64,000 nucleotides of DNA from Kitagawia praeruptora (taxonomy: Eukaryota > Streptophyta > Magnoliopsida > Apiales > Apiaceae), in NCBI GenBank assembly GCA_037693485.1, contig CM075350.1, positions 60,244,001-60,308,000 of the forward strand, in the 5' to 3' direction. How positions within the stretch are numbered: position 1 is the first letter of the stretch; each line of letters begins with the position of its first letter. Positions 46,701-57,548 of this stretch are shown here, one piece after another. Under the pieces are notes generated by a model. The model was not told where the DNA came from, ran no database searches, and saw nothing but the letters and a program-made list of their open reading frames with translations. The position numbers were made by a program, and so were the translations under genes.

Positions 46701-49700
46701 AACAATTGTGAATGAGTATGGACATGTTGGAGCGACCCCTGACTCGGGGGCAGGAGTCATGAGGCAAGATGAAGCAGAATCTAGTCGGGCTCGAGATGTT
46801 GAAATTGACCTGGACCCTCGCATCCCTGAGCATGTGGAGCGAGCTGGGGCCGCAGAGGATACCATATCTGTTCTTGTTGATCCCAAGGATTCTACGAAGG
46901 TTTTGAAGATCGGATCGCAGTTGAATCCCGAACTTAGGGGAAGGCTCGTGGAGTTTCTTAAATCTAATTTGGATGTATTTGCATGGTCCCATGAAGATAT
47001 GGTAGGGATCGATCCCAATGTGATGTGTCATAGACTTAATCTTGATCCAAGCAAGAAGGGAGTGAGGCAGAAAAGAAGACCAATAAGTGGAGAGCGGGCC
47101 GAGGCTCTAAAAAAAAAAGTTGACAGGTTACTCGAGGTCGGGCTCGTTAGGGAATCATTTTACCCTGACTGGCTCGCAAACCCTGTCCTAGTCAAGAAGC
47201 CAAATGGCAAGTGGAGAACATGTGTGGATTTTACTGATTTAAACAAGCATTGCCCGAAGGATAGTTTCCCTCTTCCAAGAATTAATCAGTTGGTAGATGC
47301 AACAGCGGGCCACGCACTCTTAAGCTTCATGGATGCCTATTCTGGGTACAACCAAATACCAATGTACGGGCCTGATCAGGAGCACACCTCGTTTATCACA
47401 GACAGAGGTCTCTACTGCTATATTGGGATGCCCTTTGGTCTCCTCAATGCAGGGGCTACTTATCAGAGGCTCGTTAACATGATGTTTGAGAAGCAGATTG
47501 GAAAGACAATGGAGGTCTATGTAGATGACATGCTTGTGAAGTCCAAGGAGGTTGGGGATCATATAGCCCACCTCGCAGAAATGTTCGATATATTGAGGAA
47601 ATTCAGAATGAAGCTTAACCCCCAGAAGTGTGTTTTCGGGGTCGAATCTGGAAAGTTTTTGGGTTTCATTGTTAACCACAGAGGCATTGAGGCTAATCCA
47701 GCTAAAATAAAGGCATTGATGGAAATGAGGTCACCAAGAAGTGTCAAGGAAGTACAAAGTTTAACTAGAAGGATCGCAGCATTGAATCGATTTGTTTCTA
47801 AATCATCAGATAAGTGCCATGAGTTCTTTAAAGCGATCAAGAAGGTGGGAAGGAGTTTTGAATGGACCCCTGAGTGCGAGGAAGCTTTTCAGAGGATAAA
47901 AGAGCATCTGGGCTCGCCTCCATTACTCTCTAAGCCCAATGAAGGTGAAGTTCTTATTGTTTACTTGGCAGTTTCAGAAAATGCCATCAGTGCTGTCCTC
48001 GTTCGCGAGGAGGAAAAGCTTCAGCTCCCCGTGTACTATGTCAGTAAAAGACTGTTAGATGCCGAGACTCGCTACACCAACATGGAGAAGCTCGCCTATG
48101 CTGTGGTTTTGGCTTCGCGAAAACTGAGGCCATATTTTCAAGCTCATAGTATCCAAGTTCGCACTGCGTACCCACTCAGGCAAGTAATGCATAAACCCGA
48201 GGCCTCGGGCAGACTTTTAAAGTGGACCATAGAGCTGAGTCAGTTTGACATTGAGTACAAGCCACGAGGTGTAATAAAGGGGCAAGCTTTAGCAGATTTC
48301 ATATTGGAGTTTCCTTCCCAATCTGAGGAAGATGCCTGGGCTCTCATAGCGATCCCAGAAGTGGTTGACCCCAAACTCAAAGATGAAAATTCAGCCTCGT
48401 GGTGGGAATTATATGTTGATGGGGCATCTAACAAAGAAGGGGCCGGAGCAGGGATTGAGCTTGTTACGCCTGAGGGTCGCAAGTTGAGTAGTGCTGTTCA
48501 CTTCGCCTTCGAGGCTTCTAATAACGCAGCAGAATACGAGGCTCTCATAATTGGCCTCAAGCTCGCAATAGAAATGAAAGTAGAGAATCTCAATGCATAT
48601 AGCGATTCTATGTTGGTTACGGGTCATGTTGGATGTGGATGGCAAGCCAGGGGACCCCAGATTGAGTTATATTTAAGGTGTGTGCAAAGGCTTATGAAGT
48701 CATTCAAGCAAGTAAAGGTGGAGTTTATCAGGAGGGCAAAAAATCAAGGAGCAGATGCCCTCGCAAAAATGGGTTCGCGACGCGAGGCTACTTTACTTGG
48801 GATTATCCCATTGGAAATTCAAAGTAAACCTAGTGTACCAGAAGAATTTGCTATGGAAATAGCGAGCCAGAAGTCAACATGGATGGCCCCTATATGGGAG
48901 TGTGTAAAGAATGGGATGCTACCTCAGGATAAAAAAGAAGCAAGGAGGGTCAAATATCAGGCGGCTCGCTATGTTATTTATGACGAGGTCTTGTATCGAA
49001 GAGGGTTCAACACTCCACTTTTGAGGTGTGTAGATGGAGAAGAATGCAACTATATTTTGAGAGAGGTCCATGAAGGAATATGTGGCAATCACTCGGGGGG
49101 TAGTTCCCTAGCTCAGAAAATTTTACGACAAGGATATTTCTGGCCCACATTGAAAAGGGATGCTTTTGAGTTCGCTAGGCGATGTGACAAGTGTCAAAGA
49201 TATGCAAATTTCAGTAATGCCCCAGTTGCTCACCTCACCTCGTTGATGAGCCCTTGGCCCTTTGCTATGTGGGGAATAGATCTTATTGGTGAACTCCCTA
49301 AAGCTAAGGGAGGAGTAAAATATGCAGTCGTGGCTGTGGACTATTTCACTAAGTGGGCCGAGGCCGAGCCTCTTGCTACCATCATAGCTAAAAAATTGAA
49401 GGACTTCGTGTACAGAGCAATTGTTTGTCGCTATGGGATTCCATATCAGCTCATTTCAGACAATGGGAAGCAATTTGATAGCAAGGAGATGAAAGAATTC
49501 TGTTAGAGTTTGGGAATCAAGAAAAGTTTCTCTGCTGTGAGTCACCCTCAGACAAATGGACAAACCGAGGCCATCAACAAGATCATCAAGCATACCCTAA
49601 AAGTAAAGTTGGAGGAAAGTAAGGGTAATTGGCCCGAGGAGCTGCCAAAGGTCTTGTGGTCATACAACACGACCCCAAGGTCTACCATAGGCGAGACTCC

Positions 49701-50115
49701 ATTTTCTTTGACATATGGGTGCGAGGCCATGGTGCCCGTGGAAGTAGGGTCAGGCTCGTTCAGAAGGGAACATTACGACCCCAAGTCAAATGAGGTCAAT
49801 CACAGGCTCTACTTAGATATGATTCAAGAGTCAAGAGAAGAGGCTCAGCTTAGGCTCGCAGCCTATCAAAGGCGAGCCGCAAGGTATTATAATGGAAAGG
49901 TTCGCGTGCCACATCTTCGCGTGGGGGACTTGGTGCTTAGGAGAGTGATGCCTAACACTAAGGTCTCGTCCCATGGGGTCTTTGGAGCCAATTGGGAAGG
50001 GCCCTATAAAGTTTATGGTGTCATCAATGAAGGGACTTATTATCTAATTGACATGGATGATAAGGTCATGCCACGAGCCTGGAATGCAGAACATTTGAGA
50101 AAATACTACCAGTAG
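43753..50115 (+). pseudogene. Gypsy gag-pol polyprotein with one in-frame amber codon
   Basis: One frame of 2120 sense positions starts at the first ATG (MTKSHKKKNG), broken only by TAG at 49504-49506 (codon 1918). Order: basic Arg/Ser-rich N-terminus; gag domain (about 44716-45230, PAEFVIRFNNEMD); CCHC-type CDFHEQKGHDTADC (about 45520); protease VDNGSAVNVL (about 45993); RT with YVDD at 47518-47529; RNase H; second RNase H LYVDGASN (about 48409); integrase zinc region with GNHSGG and CDKCQRY; catalytic GIDLIG and SDNGKQF. The stop then separates these from the last catalytic segment (TNGQTEAINK) and the C-terminal domain. The amber lies between the second Asp and the Glu, so the upstream product would lack a complete active site unless the stop is read through. 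The rest is open. Confidence 0.93.
49091..49104 (+). repeat. Copy of the gypsy polypurine tract within integrase
   Basis: ACTCGGGGGGTAGT, identical to 50177-50190 and to the polypurine tract at 53929-53942. Here it is in frame, coding part of HSGGSS. Confidence 0.9.
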
Positions 50116-50832
50116 AAGCTTCGCTCCTGGTGGTCTCCATCTACTACTACTTAGCATGAATAAATTCATACAAAGTACTCGGGGGGTAGTGATCATATAG
50201 ACACCTCCTCGTTATGATGTAATGAAAGTTGGGCTTTGTCCCTAGTATTTATATTTATGAAGTGTGTTCCTAAAAAAGTTGTGCAATTTTATTCTTCTGT
50301 CAGTATTAAAAATTTTCAGGACTAGGCCAGCACAGCGTATGCGAGGCCGAACACCCCTCAGGTCAACGAGGTCACGAGCATGCACTTACTGCGACCTGAG
50401 GGAATGTCTTCAAAGTTTAGTTAAAAAGTATCTCCTCAAAGAAGTTCAAAGTTTAAAAGAAAAGTCAAGGTGCGATCTCAGTCTCCGGATCGTGTCTGCG
50501 ACCTCGCAAGGAAGGCATCGCAAGTCTTGATTCCAAAGAGAAAGGGTCCACTTTGAAGATTAAGCAAAATTAAAAGAAAAAGCTACAAATTCTACAAGGG
50601 AAGCTACTTGCTAATATTTCAGAAACATAAAGAAGGCAAGCTATCTATAAAGCAAAAACAAATACAAGACATGAAGAAATGAAGATAGTTATATAAACAC
50701 AAAAGTTTCTGGGTCGCTACGCGAGCCCAACATACTCCAAAGTTATCAGAAGGTTATCAATAAAATATTACAACTTGCGAGACATTCAAGGGGTGTCCGC
50801 ATCCCCAGTTCAAAATATTGGAATAAAACAGA
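50116..50832. other. Gypsy region between pol and antisense gene
   Basis: Non-coding. It holds the second copy of ACTCGGGGGGTAGT (50177-50190), just after pol, and several GCGAGG/GGTCGC phrases. It also contains the 3' untranslated part of the antisense gene. Confidence 0.7.
50177..50190 (+). repeat. Central copy of the gypsy polypurine tract
   Basis: Exact 14-base match to the tract at 53929-53942, placed 62 bases after the pol stop. Confidence 0.9.
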
Positions 50833-53233
50833 TTATGTCGCAGCCTCATTGGGTTTCTCTTGGTTAGCAGCATTGGCCTTGGCAGCCTCGCTGGCGATCC
50901 TGGCATCCTTTGCATCTTCTTCATCAATCTCCTTGCGGAGGTCGGCTGCATATTCAGCATTTCTAGGACCAAGCTGCGACCAGTCAAAATCAGGAACCTT
51001 CCTGATGAAGCTCTTCATAAAATCAGCTTGGGCGGCTTCCTCGATGTCCTCCCGGTTGACTTGGGTAGCAACGATCTCCTCCTTCAGCTTCGCTAGCTCC
51101 TCCTCGTGCTTTTTCCTCAGTTCCTCTTCGAGTTGCTCCGCCTCGGTCAAAGCCTTATGGAGAGCTGTGTTTTCATCACCAACTTTTTTAAGCTCGGAGC
51201 GAAGGGTCGCTTTATCAGCCTGCAAGGCTCGCTTGTAGCTCTCCAACATAAGCTTCTTTTCTTCCTCAGCCTTGGCTTTCAGGGACTTGACCTCTTTCTC
51301 CAACCTCTCATTAGCCGAGACAACGCATCTTAGCTCGCGCAGATGCGAGGCTTGACGAATGAAGCCCTCAGCTAGGCATTTGGAAACCGCCTCAGAGTTT
51401 TCAACTAGCTCGGCCCCCACCCATTCAGTGCACTCCTCTTCAGTAGCATGGGTGTATCCATGCTTAGCATATAGATGGTGTACTGGTGTTGTATCAGCAG
51501 GTTTTGTTACCTGAGGCAGAGAACCAGTCTTACGCTTTTTTGGAACGTGCTCAGGGGTCGTTTGAGGAGGTTGAGGAGCGACCTGGGCAGTTGTTGTCAA
51601 TGGAGGAGGAGGAGGAGGAAGATCATTTTTCTTCTTGGATGGAGTGGCCATTGGATTTTCAACAGGGGCCTCCTTGTTTTTTGAGCAGAAAGGGGGTCTG
51701 CGGCTTCTTCCTGACATACCTAAAAAAAAGGGAGAGGAAGGCAGTTAGAGATAATCATTGAAGATGCAAAGACAATAAAGAAGTTATTAAACTACAGTAT
51801 AAAGTATTCTTACTCTCTTCCACTACCACTTTAGAGGACGAGGCCTCCTCTCGCATTTTTCTCTTTAGCGAGGCCTTCCTCGCACTTGAAGGCCCCACCT
51901 CAGAAGGAAGCACGATCCCCTCCTTTAGGAATCTGCATTCAATCAGGTTTTCTAAGGAAAGGAGGGTTCGTACATTCGTGTCTTCGCGAGGCATCTTCAA
52001 CACATCATCAGCTCGTGTTTTTTCCTCGCCCTTGAGGACGGTTCGCACTTGGCCTACCGGAAGATAGTTAAATGAAGTCTTTATTCTGGGCACCTCGTGA
52101 ACGTAAAGATAAGGCCCCTTCCATGAGCCTGCGTTACTTGGAGTGCTGTGGTAAAGATTTTTCTTATTAAATTCTGGCCAGACTGAGAAGTAGACATAGC
52201 CGAAGTCAGATGGCCCGCATCTCTTCAATTGCAAAAAATAGCCCATGGTCCTCGCATCAAGTGGGGGATATCCCAACTTATGATAGATGATGTAGAGGGC
52301 TATCATTGCTCTATATCCATTGGGATTGATTTGGATGGGAGCGAGGTGGTAGGTCTCGCACACGTCTCTGATGAATGGATGGAGAGGCGAGGAGACTCCG
52401 ATTTTCATCATGGCAGATGATAACACCATACGAGGCACCCTTCCTCCGTTTTCTGTATAATTGAAGCGGTAGCATCGCATTGAAGCCTTTGGCAGAATAA
52501 TTTTGCCTTCAGGTCTGTATGTGTCGACCGCCTTTTTCAAGGACTCAGCATTAAGAATTGTGGATAAGTCTCTGCATCCCAAGATGCGAGGTTGACCAGG
52601 CTTCACTTTCGAGCCCTCTTCAATGTCCTCGGGGCGAGGTCCCCCAACATAAATGGTACCCTCTAGCTCAGGTTGAGGGGTTGGTTTGTAAGGTTCTGGA
52701 GAAGCTTCAGGCACGTAGTTGTAATCTTCGAAATTAACAACCTTGGCCACTTCATCTAGGCCGCCATCATCAGAGCTAGGCTCTTCGTAGTCGGAGTCAT
52801 CGGAGTTCGCCTCGTTGTCACCTCCACCCTCGATCTCATAGTAAGCGTGGCCAAGGGAGTCTATTGATGAGGTGCTAGTCAGTACTATGGGGCTTATGTT
52901 GAGAAGATTCTTGTTGACAGGAGAAAGAAGCTTGGGGATGCTGGAAAAGAATTCCTGCCCTCTCTTCAGTAGTTTATCAACCTCACCCTGAACTGACGAG
53001 GCTTGAACAGCTAAGGGAATATTGACGGATTGACTTTGCGAGCTGGAGGGTCGTCTGGTTCTCCAGGTGTTTAGTGGGGTCTCTCTGGTGAAATCTTCTT
53101 GTGACCATTGAGGGTCCATATATAGTTTAAAGGAGTTGTCACTTGCACTGGCAGCCTTAGCAATGTTTGCAGCTGCTTGCTCGCTAATGGTGATGTGTGG
53201 AAGTGAAGGAGTCCTTGAGCTATCGTTGGACAT
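50833..53233 (-). CDS. Antisense, spliced gene inside the gypsy element
   Basis: Two coding exons (minus), 53233-51814 and 51719-50833, join in phase 1 over a 94-bp intron (donor A|GTAAGA, acceptor T8AG|GT), giving 768 residues. The N-terminal half is Ser/Pro-rich. About residues 225-400 hold a domain (SSPLHPFIRDVCETYHLAPI, then LQLKRCGPSDFGYVYFSVWP) of the type catalogued as 'putative gypsy type transposon' (PF04195). The C-terminal part is a basic/proline segment followed by a long charged coiled coil (about 600-700). A leader intron appears to run from 53558 to 53234, ending in TTTTCAG just before the ATG. Antisense ORFs of this kind are known in some Tat elements; the function is unknown. 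No stop breaks it. Confidence 0.82.
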
Positions 53234-53708
53234 CTGAAAAGATTGTGAAGTATTAGTGTGTGCACTTACAGAATATCAAAAGAGAGAAAGGAAGAAAAGG
53301 TTCAATAGAAGGATCTAAGTGTCCTCACTCCACTCACGAATATTAAGGGAGGGTCGCACATTTATTCTATTTTTGATCGTATGTCTACCTATTAAAGGGG
53401 TCGCGTTCTTCAGTATATCGAGGCAGGGCTCGCAACATGAAATTAAGTGTGTGGGGTCGTAATTAATCAGGCTCGCATCGCATGCAATTATAAGCAAATA
53501 TTTACAAAATTATGAGCTACACATGCATTCAAATGAAGAACAAGAGAGAGAAACTTACTTTTTGATGAAGAAAGGTTGAAGATCTTGAGAAAGGTTGGCC
53601 TCGTTCTTAATTGATAGCGAGCTGGGTCTCTGTTTGATCCGGGAGCAAATTGGCAGCACTTCGGTATGTTGTTAATAAGGAAAGTGACAAATGATTTGAA
53701 ATTTGAGG

Positions 53709-53716
53709 TTTATATA
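53709..53716 (-). promoter_or_regulatory. TATA box for the antisense gene
   Basis: Minus strand TATATAAA, about 480 bases upstream of the antisense ATG and about 150 bases before the leader donor site. Confidence 0.6.
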
Positions 53717-53928
53717 GTAGTAAGGAGAGAGGTGGATGTGCTACACGTGTCATCATCTCAGCAACTGTGACCAGATCAAGAGACGCGCCAGCTGTTAGCA
53801 GCTATTCAAATTCATTGGGCCTACGATGAGAGCCCATAAAGGAGTAATTAATAATGGGCCTTGGCCTCGCATCCAATTTTCTAGAAGACATTCTTTGAGT
53901 CCACATCGCATTTCTAATGGCAATATGG

Positions 53929-53942
53929 ACTCGGGGGGTAGT
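53929..53942 (+). other. Gypsy polypurine tract
   Basis: ACTCGGGGGGTAGT abuts the 3' LTR at 53943, so it is the plus-strand primer. Identical copies occur at 49091 and 50177. Confidence 0.88.
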
Positions 53943-54669
53943 TGTTATGCCTGAATTTGGCATAAGTCCTAAACAGGCCTAATGGGCTAGAATATCAGTG
54001 CATCTCACATAATGGGCCTAGGGATGAAGAATGGGTCATTAAAGTTCGCCATCATAAGAGAATTCATTATATTATTTCTATACAGTGGGATCGCCAGCGA
54101 GCCCTAGTAGCGGGGTCGCAGTTCACGAGGTCTAGCGAGGCCTAGAGGTCTAGCGTGGCCTAGCATGTTACTACGAAGGCTTATGGTCAGGCCCAGCGAG
54201 GTCGCATAAGTAGGTTATCTCCATGCATTGAGGATCGCCTCGCATGGCCAGACCCAGCGAGGTCGCATGCGAGGCCATCTAGTCAGTATCGCCAGAAAAG
54301 ATGATTATAGCATTATAACAAGCTGCGGGTTCCCCTTTATGGGTCATGAACAGAATAAATGGGTAGAAAAAATAACCCAAGGAGATGACTAGTGGATTTG
54401 GGCCAAGCTGAGCCCATAGAAACCCTAGCCCATCTAGATAACTTCTTCTCTAAGAGAACTACGTATGGCTTGATCCCTATAAATAGGGTACGTAGGCATC
54501 TTGTAAAGCATGAGAAACAGTTCACCACTGAAAATCAATAGACAAGAGCAGCCATAATCATTCACCAATCACCTCCGTGTTCTTCGTGTTCATAGCAGAA
54601 TATCCGTATTTTGCTCCGCAAACCCAGCAACCTCCATAAATATTGTTATACAATATTCTCCCTATAACA
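53943..54669 (+). repeat. Gypsy 3' LTR (727 bp)
   Basis: TGTTATG...ATAACA, intact. TATAAATA at 54478-54485. It is followed by the TTTAG duplication (54670-54674). Confidence 0.96.
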
Positions 54670-54721
54670 TTTAGTAAAATAATAATTAATTATAATTACT
54701 ATAAACTAATCAATTACCCTT

Positions 54722-55237
54722 TGTTAGAAATGATTGATGAGAACAGTGTTTGGAAGCTATAGTGACAAAATAGAGTTTAGCTGGAAGCAGTCAGAGTTTA
54801 GTTAAACACTGACTGGAAGCGCAACAGAGGTTGTTAAACTCTGTAGCGGTATTGTCTGAAGAGTCAACAGTGTTTGAAGATTGATTCAAGATAAATTTGG
54901 AAGCAATATCTTTGAAGATTGGAAAGCTGTCAAAGAGATTGAGTTGACTTGGAAGACTGGAGCAATCGTGATTGATATCAATTGTATAGCTTGATTATAG
55001 GAGAATCAGTTACTGATTGTACGAAGCTGTATGTTCTATAAATACAGTTAGGTTAACCCTAGAAGGGTAATCGAACATTGAGAAATTCATTGATTGTAAC
55101 CTAAGCAGCTCTCTGTGATATTTTACATCACTGAGAGAGGAATTGTTAATTCCAAACAGTTTTTAAGTATTAAACAGTGTGTTCTTGTTAAGTTACTCAT
55201 ACAGTATTTGATTACCTATTGTGTATTCGACCTAACA
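54722..55237 (+). repeat. Copia-3 5' LTR (516 bp)
   Basis: Ends TGTTAG...CTAACA. TATAAATA at 55037-55044. It contains at least five AAACTCTG/AAACACTG motifs on either strand. Confidence 0.92.
55037..55044 (+). promoter_or_regulatory. TATA box of copia-3 LTR
   Basis: TATAAATA in the LTR, upstream of gag. Confidence 0.7.
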
Positions 55238-55239
55238 AG

Positions 55240-55251
55240 TGGTATCAGAGC
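55240..55251 (+). other. Copia-3 primer binding site
   Basis: TGGTATCAGAGC, initiator-Met-tRNA type, two bases after the LTR. Confidence 0.96.
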
Positions 55252-55300
55252 CAATATGTTACTTTATTACAGTTAAAGATCCATAACACAATAGTAATCA

Positions 55301-57538
55301 ATGGCAGAGATACCTCCACCATCTGAGAAAGCTCCTACTACTGTTAGTAGGTATGAAACTATAAGGGTTCCTATACTTAGGCCATCAGAGTATGCAATCT
55401 GGAAGGTAAAGATGACCATGTTTCTGGAAGCCACAGATCCAGAATATCTTGATAGAATTTATGAAGGTCCTCACAAACCTACAAAATTATCTGCTGCTGC
55501 TGCTGGTGAGGAATCAAAGGTCATTCCAAAAGAAAAGAAAGATCTAACTGCTGAGGATCTTTCATCTATTGCAAAGGATGCAAAAGTGAGACATTTACTT
55601 CACAGTGCATTAGACAATGTTATGTCTAATAAAGTGATTAACTGCACAACTGCAAAGGAAATATGGGATGCACTTGAGGTTAGGTGTCAAGGAACTCCTG
55701 CAATCAAGAAAAATAGGAGAAACATACTCACTCAGGAGTATGAGCACTTTGAGGCAAAGTCTGAAGAAACCATGACAGAAACATTTGACAGATTCTGTAA
55801 ACTGCTCAATGATTTGTCATTGGTTAACAAAGAGTATGATTTAGAAGACTCAAATCTCAAGTTTCTTCTTTCTCTACCTGAAAAGTGGGATGTGAAAACA
55901 ACCACTATAAGAGATAATTATGAACTTGGTGAAACAGAGATTGATGAAATTTATGGACTGCTCAAAACCCATGAATTGGAATTGGAGCAGAGAAACAAGA
56001 GATCAAGTAGAAAGTCAAAGTCTGTTGCTCTTAAGGTTGAGGAGAAACCATCAAAGAAGGAAGCATCAAGGAAAAAGGCAAAAGGAAAAGCTTTAGTCAT
56101 ACACTCAGAAAGTGAGTCATCAAACTCTGATGTTGACTCAAACACAGATGGAACATCTGATTCTGAAGATGATGAAGAAATGATGCAAATGGCTGCATTG
56201 ATGGTAAAGACCTTCAAGAAGATGGGATTCAAGAACTTCAAGAAGGGAAAGAAATTCTCAAAGGACTACTCAAAGTCTGACAAGAAGAATTTCAAGAAAT
56301 CTGAGGGAAAGGACTTCAAATCTGGTAAGAAAGATAAGTCTGAAATTCAATGCTACAAGTGTAAGGAGATGGGTCACTATGCTCCTGAGTGCAAGAAGGG
56401 TAAAACTGAAAAGGCACTCTACACCAAAGGCAGAGATTGGGCAGACACTTCAGATTCAGATGAGGAAGTCAATTATGCACTCATGGCTACTACTCAAAAT
56501 GAAGATGATGATCTCAAGGTACCCCCAACTACCTATGCTTACAATACTGATAATATAACTGAATTGAGAATTTATCTTAAAGCATTGCATATCAGTTATA
56601 GGGATCAGACTTTAGAAAATGAGAGGATAAAGACTGAGTGCTCTCAACTCAAAGAAAGAAATAAACTTGTTGAGGAACAGCTAGAGAACATGAATAAAAT
56701 TCAGAAAGAGAGAGATGATGCAGTGTTTATTGAACAGGAGTTGCTAGGTAAGTATAAGCAACTAGAATCTGAATTGGAGGATACTAAACACATCATTAAA
56801 ACTTGGACACACTCTGGTAAAGACACTCAAGAAGTGTTTCAGTCAGATACAGTAGGTCTAGGTTACTCTGAAGGAGATGAACTTAGATTTGAAAATTTTG
56901 TAAAAGTTAGACCACATCGTTCATCTGAAGGTAATGTCATGGGAACAGGTGGACCTAAGACTGAAGCACAGAAAAAGGCGGTTAAAGAATCATATGCTAA
57001 GACTTTTGTTAAAGAGGCTAACATTGGTTTAATGACAGATAAACAACTCAAGCATAAGCTTAAGGAGATAAAATCTGTCAACAAACAGAAAATGCCTAGG
57101 AAAAACAAAAATGGAAAGGTAGGCATAACATCAGGAATTAAGCCAATGCTTGCTTCATTAGCTCCTAGAAAAACATGCTTTAATTGTGGTAGCACTAATC
57201 ATCTTGCTAGTTTCTGCAGTAAGAATAAGAACATAAATTCTTTGCCCTCTAAAACTGCAGTTAAAAATGATTATGTGAGGACAAGACCACAGACTTTATG
57301 TAAACACTGTGGAAGTACATGGCATTCTATTTACACCTGCAGAGATTATCATGCTATTTACTATAATTACTATGAACCCAAACCAAATTTGAAATGGGTT
57401 AAAGTAAACTCTGCAAATGTAAACTCTGAAAAAGTTAGCTTAAACTCTGATAATGTGAATTCCGTTGCAAAAGCTAACAGAATTAAGAAAGCCAAAGGAT
57501 CCAAGCAAGTCTGGATCCTTAAAACTAATAATCAGTGA
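55301..57538 (+). CDS. Copia-3 gag polyprotein
   Basis: 745 residues from ATG 55301. The first ~230 residues are the UBN2-type gag region (EIWDALEVRCQGT, LTQEYEHFEAKS). After an acidic Ser-rich stretch and a Lys/Phe-rich basic stretch come CCHC knuckles CYKCKEMGHYAPEC, CFNCGSTNHLASFC and CKHCGSTWHSIYTC. A coiled coil lies between the first and second knuckle. Near the C-terminus three TAAACTCTG motifs encode repeated NS dipeptides (VNSAN, VNSEK, LNSDN). It ends at TGA 57536, and pol follows in another frame. Confidence 0.94.
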   Translation: MAEIPPPSEKAPTTVSRYETIRVPILRPSEYAIWKVKMTMFLEATDPEYLDRIYEGPHKPTKLSAAAAGEESKVIPKEKKDLTAEDLSSIAKDAKVRHLLHSALDNVMSNKVINCTTAKEIWDALEVRCQGTPAIKKNRRNILTQEYEHFEAKSEETMTETFDRFCKLLNDLSLVNKEYDLEDSNLKFLLSLPEKWDVKTTTIRDNYELGETEIDEIYGLLKTHELELEQRNKRSSRKSKSVALKVEEKPSKKEASRKKAKGKALVIHSESESSNSDVDSNTDGTSDSEDDEEMMQMAALMVKTFKKMGFKNFKKGKKFSKDYSKSDKKNFKKSEGKDFKSGKKDKSEIQCYKCKEMGHYAPECKKGKTEKALYTKGRDWADTSDSDEEVNYALMATTQNEDDDLKVPPTTYAYNTDNITELRIYLKALHISYRDQTLENERIKTECSQLKERNKLVEEQLENMNKIQKERDDAVFIEQELLGKYKQLESELEDTKHIIKTWTHSGKDTQEVFQSDTVGLGYSEGDELRFENFVKVRPHRSSEGNVMGTGGPKTEAQKKAVKESYAKTFVKEANIGLMTDKQLKHKLKEIKSVNKQKMPRKNKNGKVGITSGIKPMLASLAPRKTCFNCGSTNHLASFCSKNKNINSLPSKTAVKNDYVRTRPQTLCKHCGSTWHSIYTCRDYHAIYYNYYEPKPNLKWVKVNSANVNSEKVSLNSDNVNSVAKANRIKKAKGSKQVWILKTNNQ

Positions 57539-57548
57539 TTGTTTGTGA

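Larger units (their letters stand above)
53234..53942. other. Antisense-gene promoter and leader; gypsy 3' untranslated region
   Basis: On the minus strand it holds a TATA box (53716-53709), a leader exon, a donor AAAAGTAAGT near 53562-53553 and a leader intron. On the plus strand it ends in the polypurine tract 53929-53942 touching the 3' LTR. Confidence 0.7.
34796..54669 (+). mobile_element. Ty3/gypsy Tat-type LTR retrotransposon, split by copia-2
   Basis: Two 727-bp LTRs (TGTTATG...ATAACA) are flanked by TTTAG duplications. The 5' LTR is split at 35098 by copia-2. Without the insertion the element is about 11.7 kb. The interior holds a primer site (43712), gag-pol (43753-50115) and an antisense gene (50833-53233), with a polypurine tract touching the 3' LTR. 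Two RNase H regions after RT (the second beginning LYVDGASN) place it in the Tat group. By eye the LTRs differ at four positions, about 0.55 percent, so insertion is recent. One amber codon in integrase is the only coding break I see. Confidence 0.95.

Noticed and set aside
46482..47031. Minus-strand frames of 178 and 123 residues inside gypsy gag-pol
   Set aside because: They are shadows of the sense coding frame with no splice signals or domains, unlike the antisense gene at 50833-53233.
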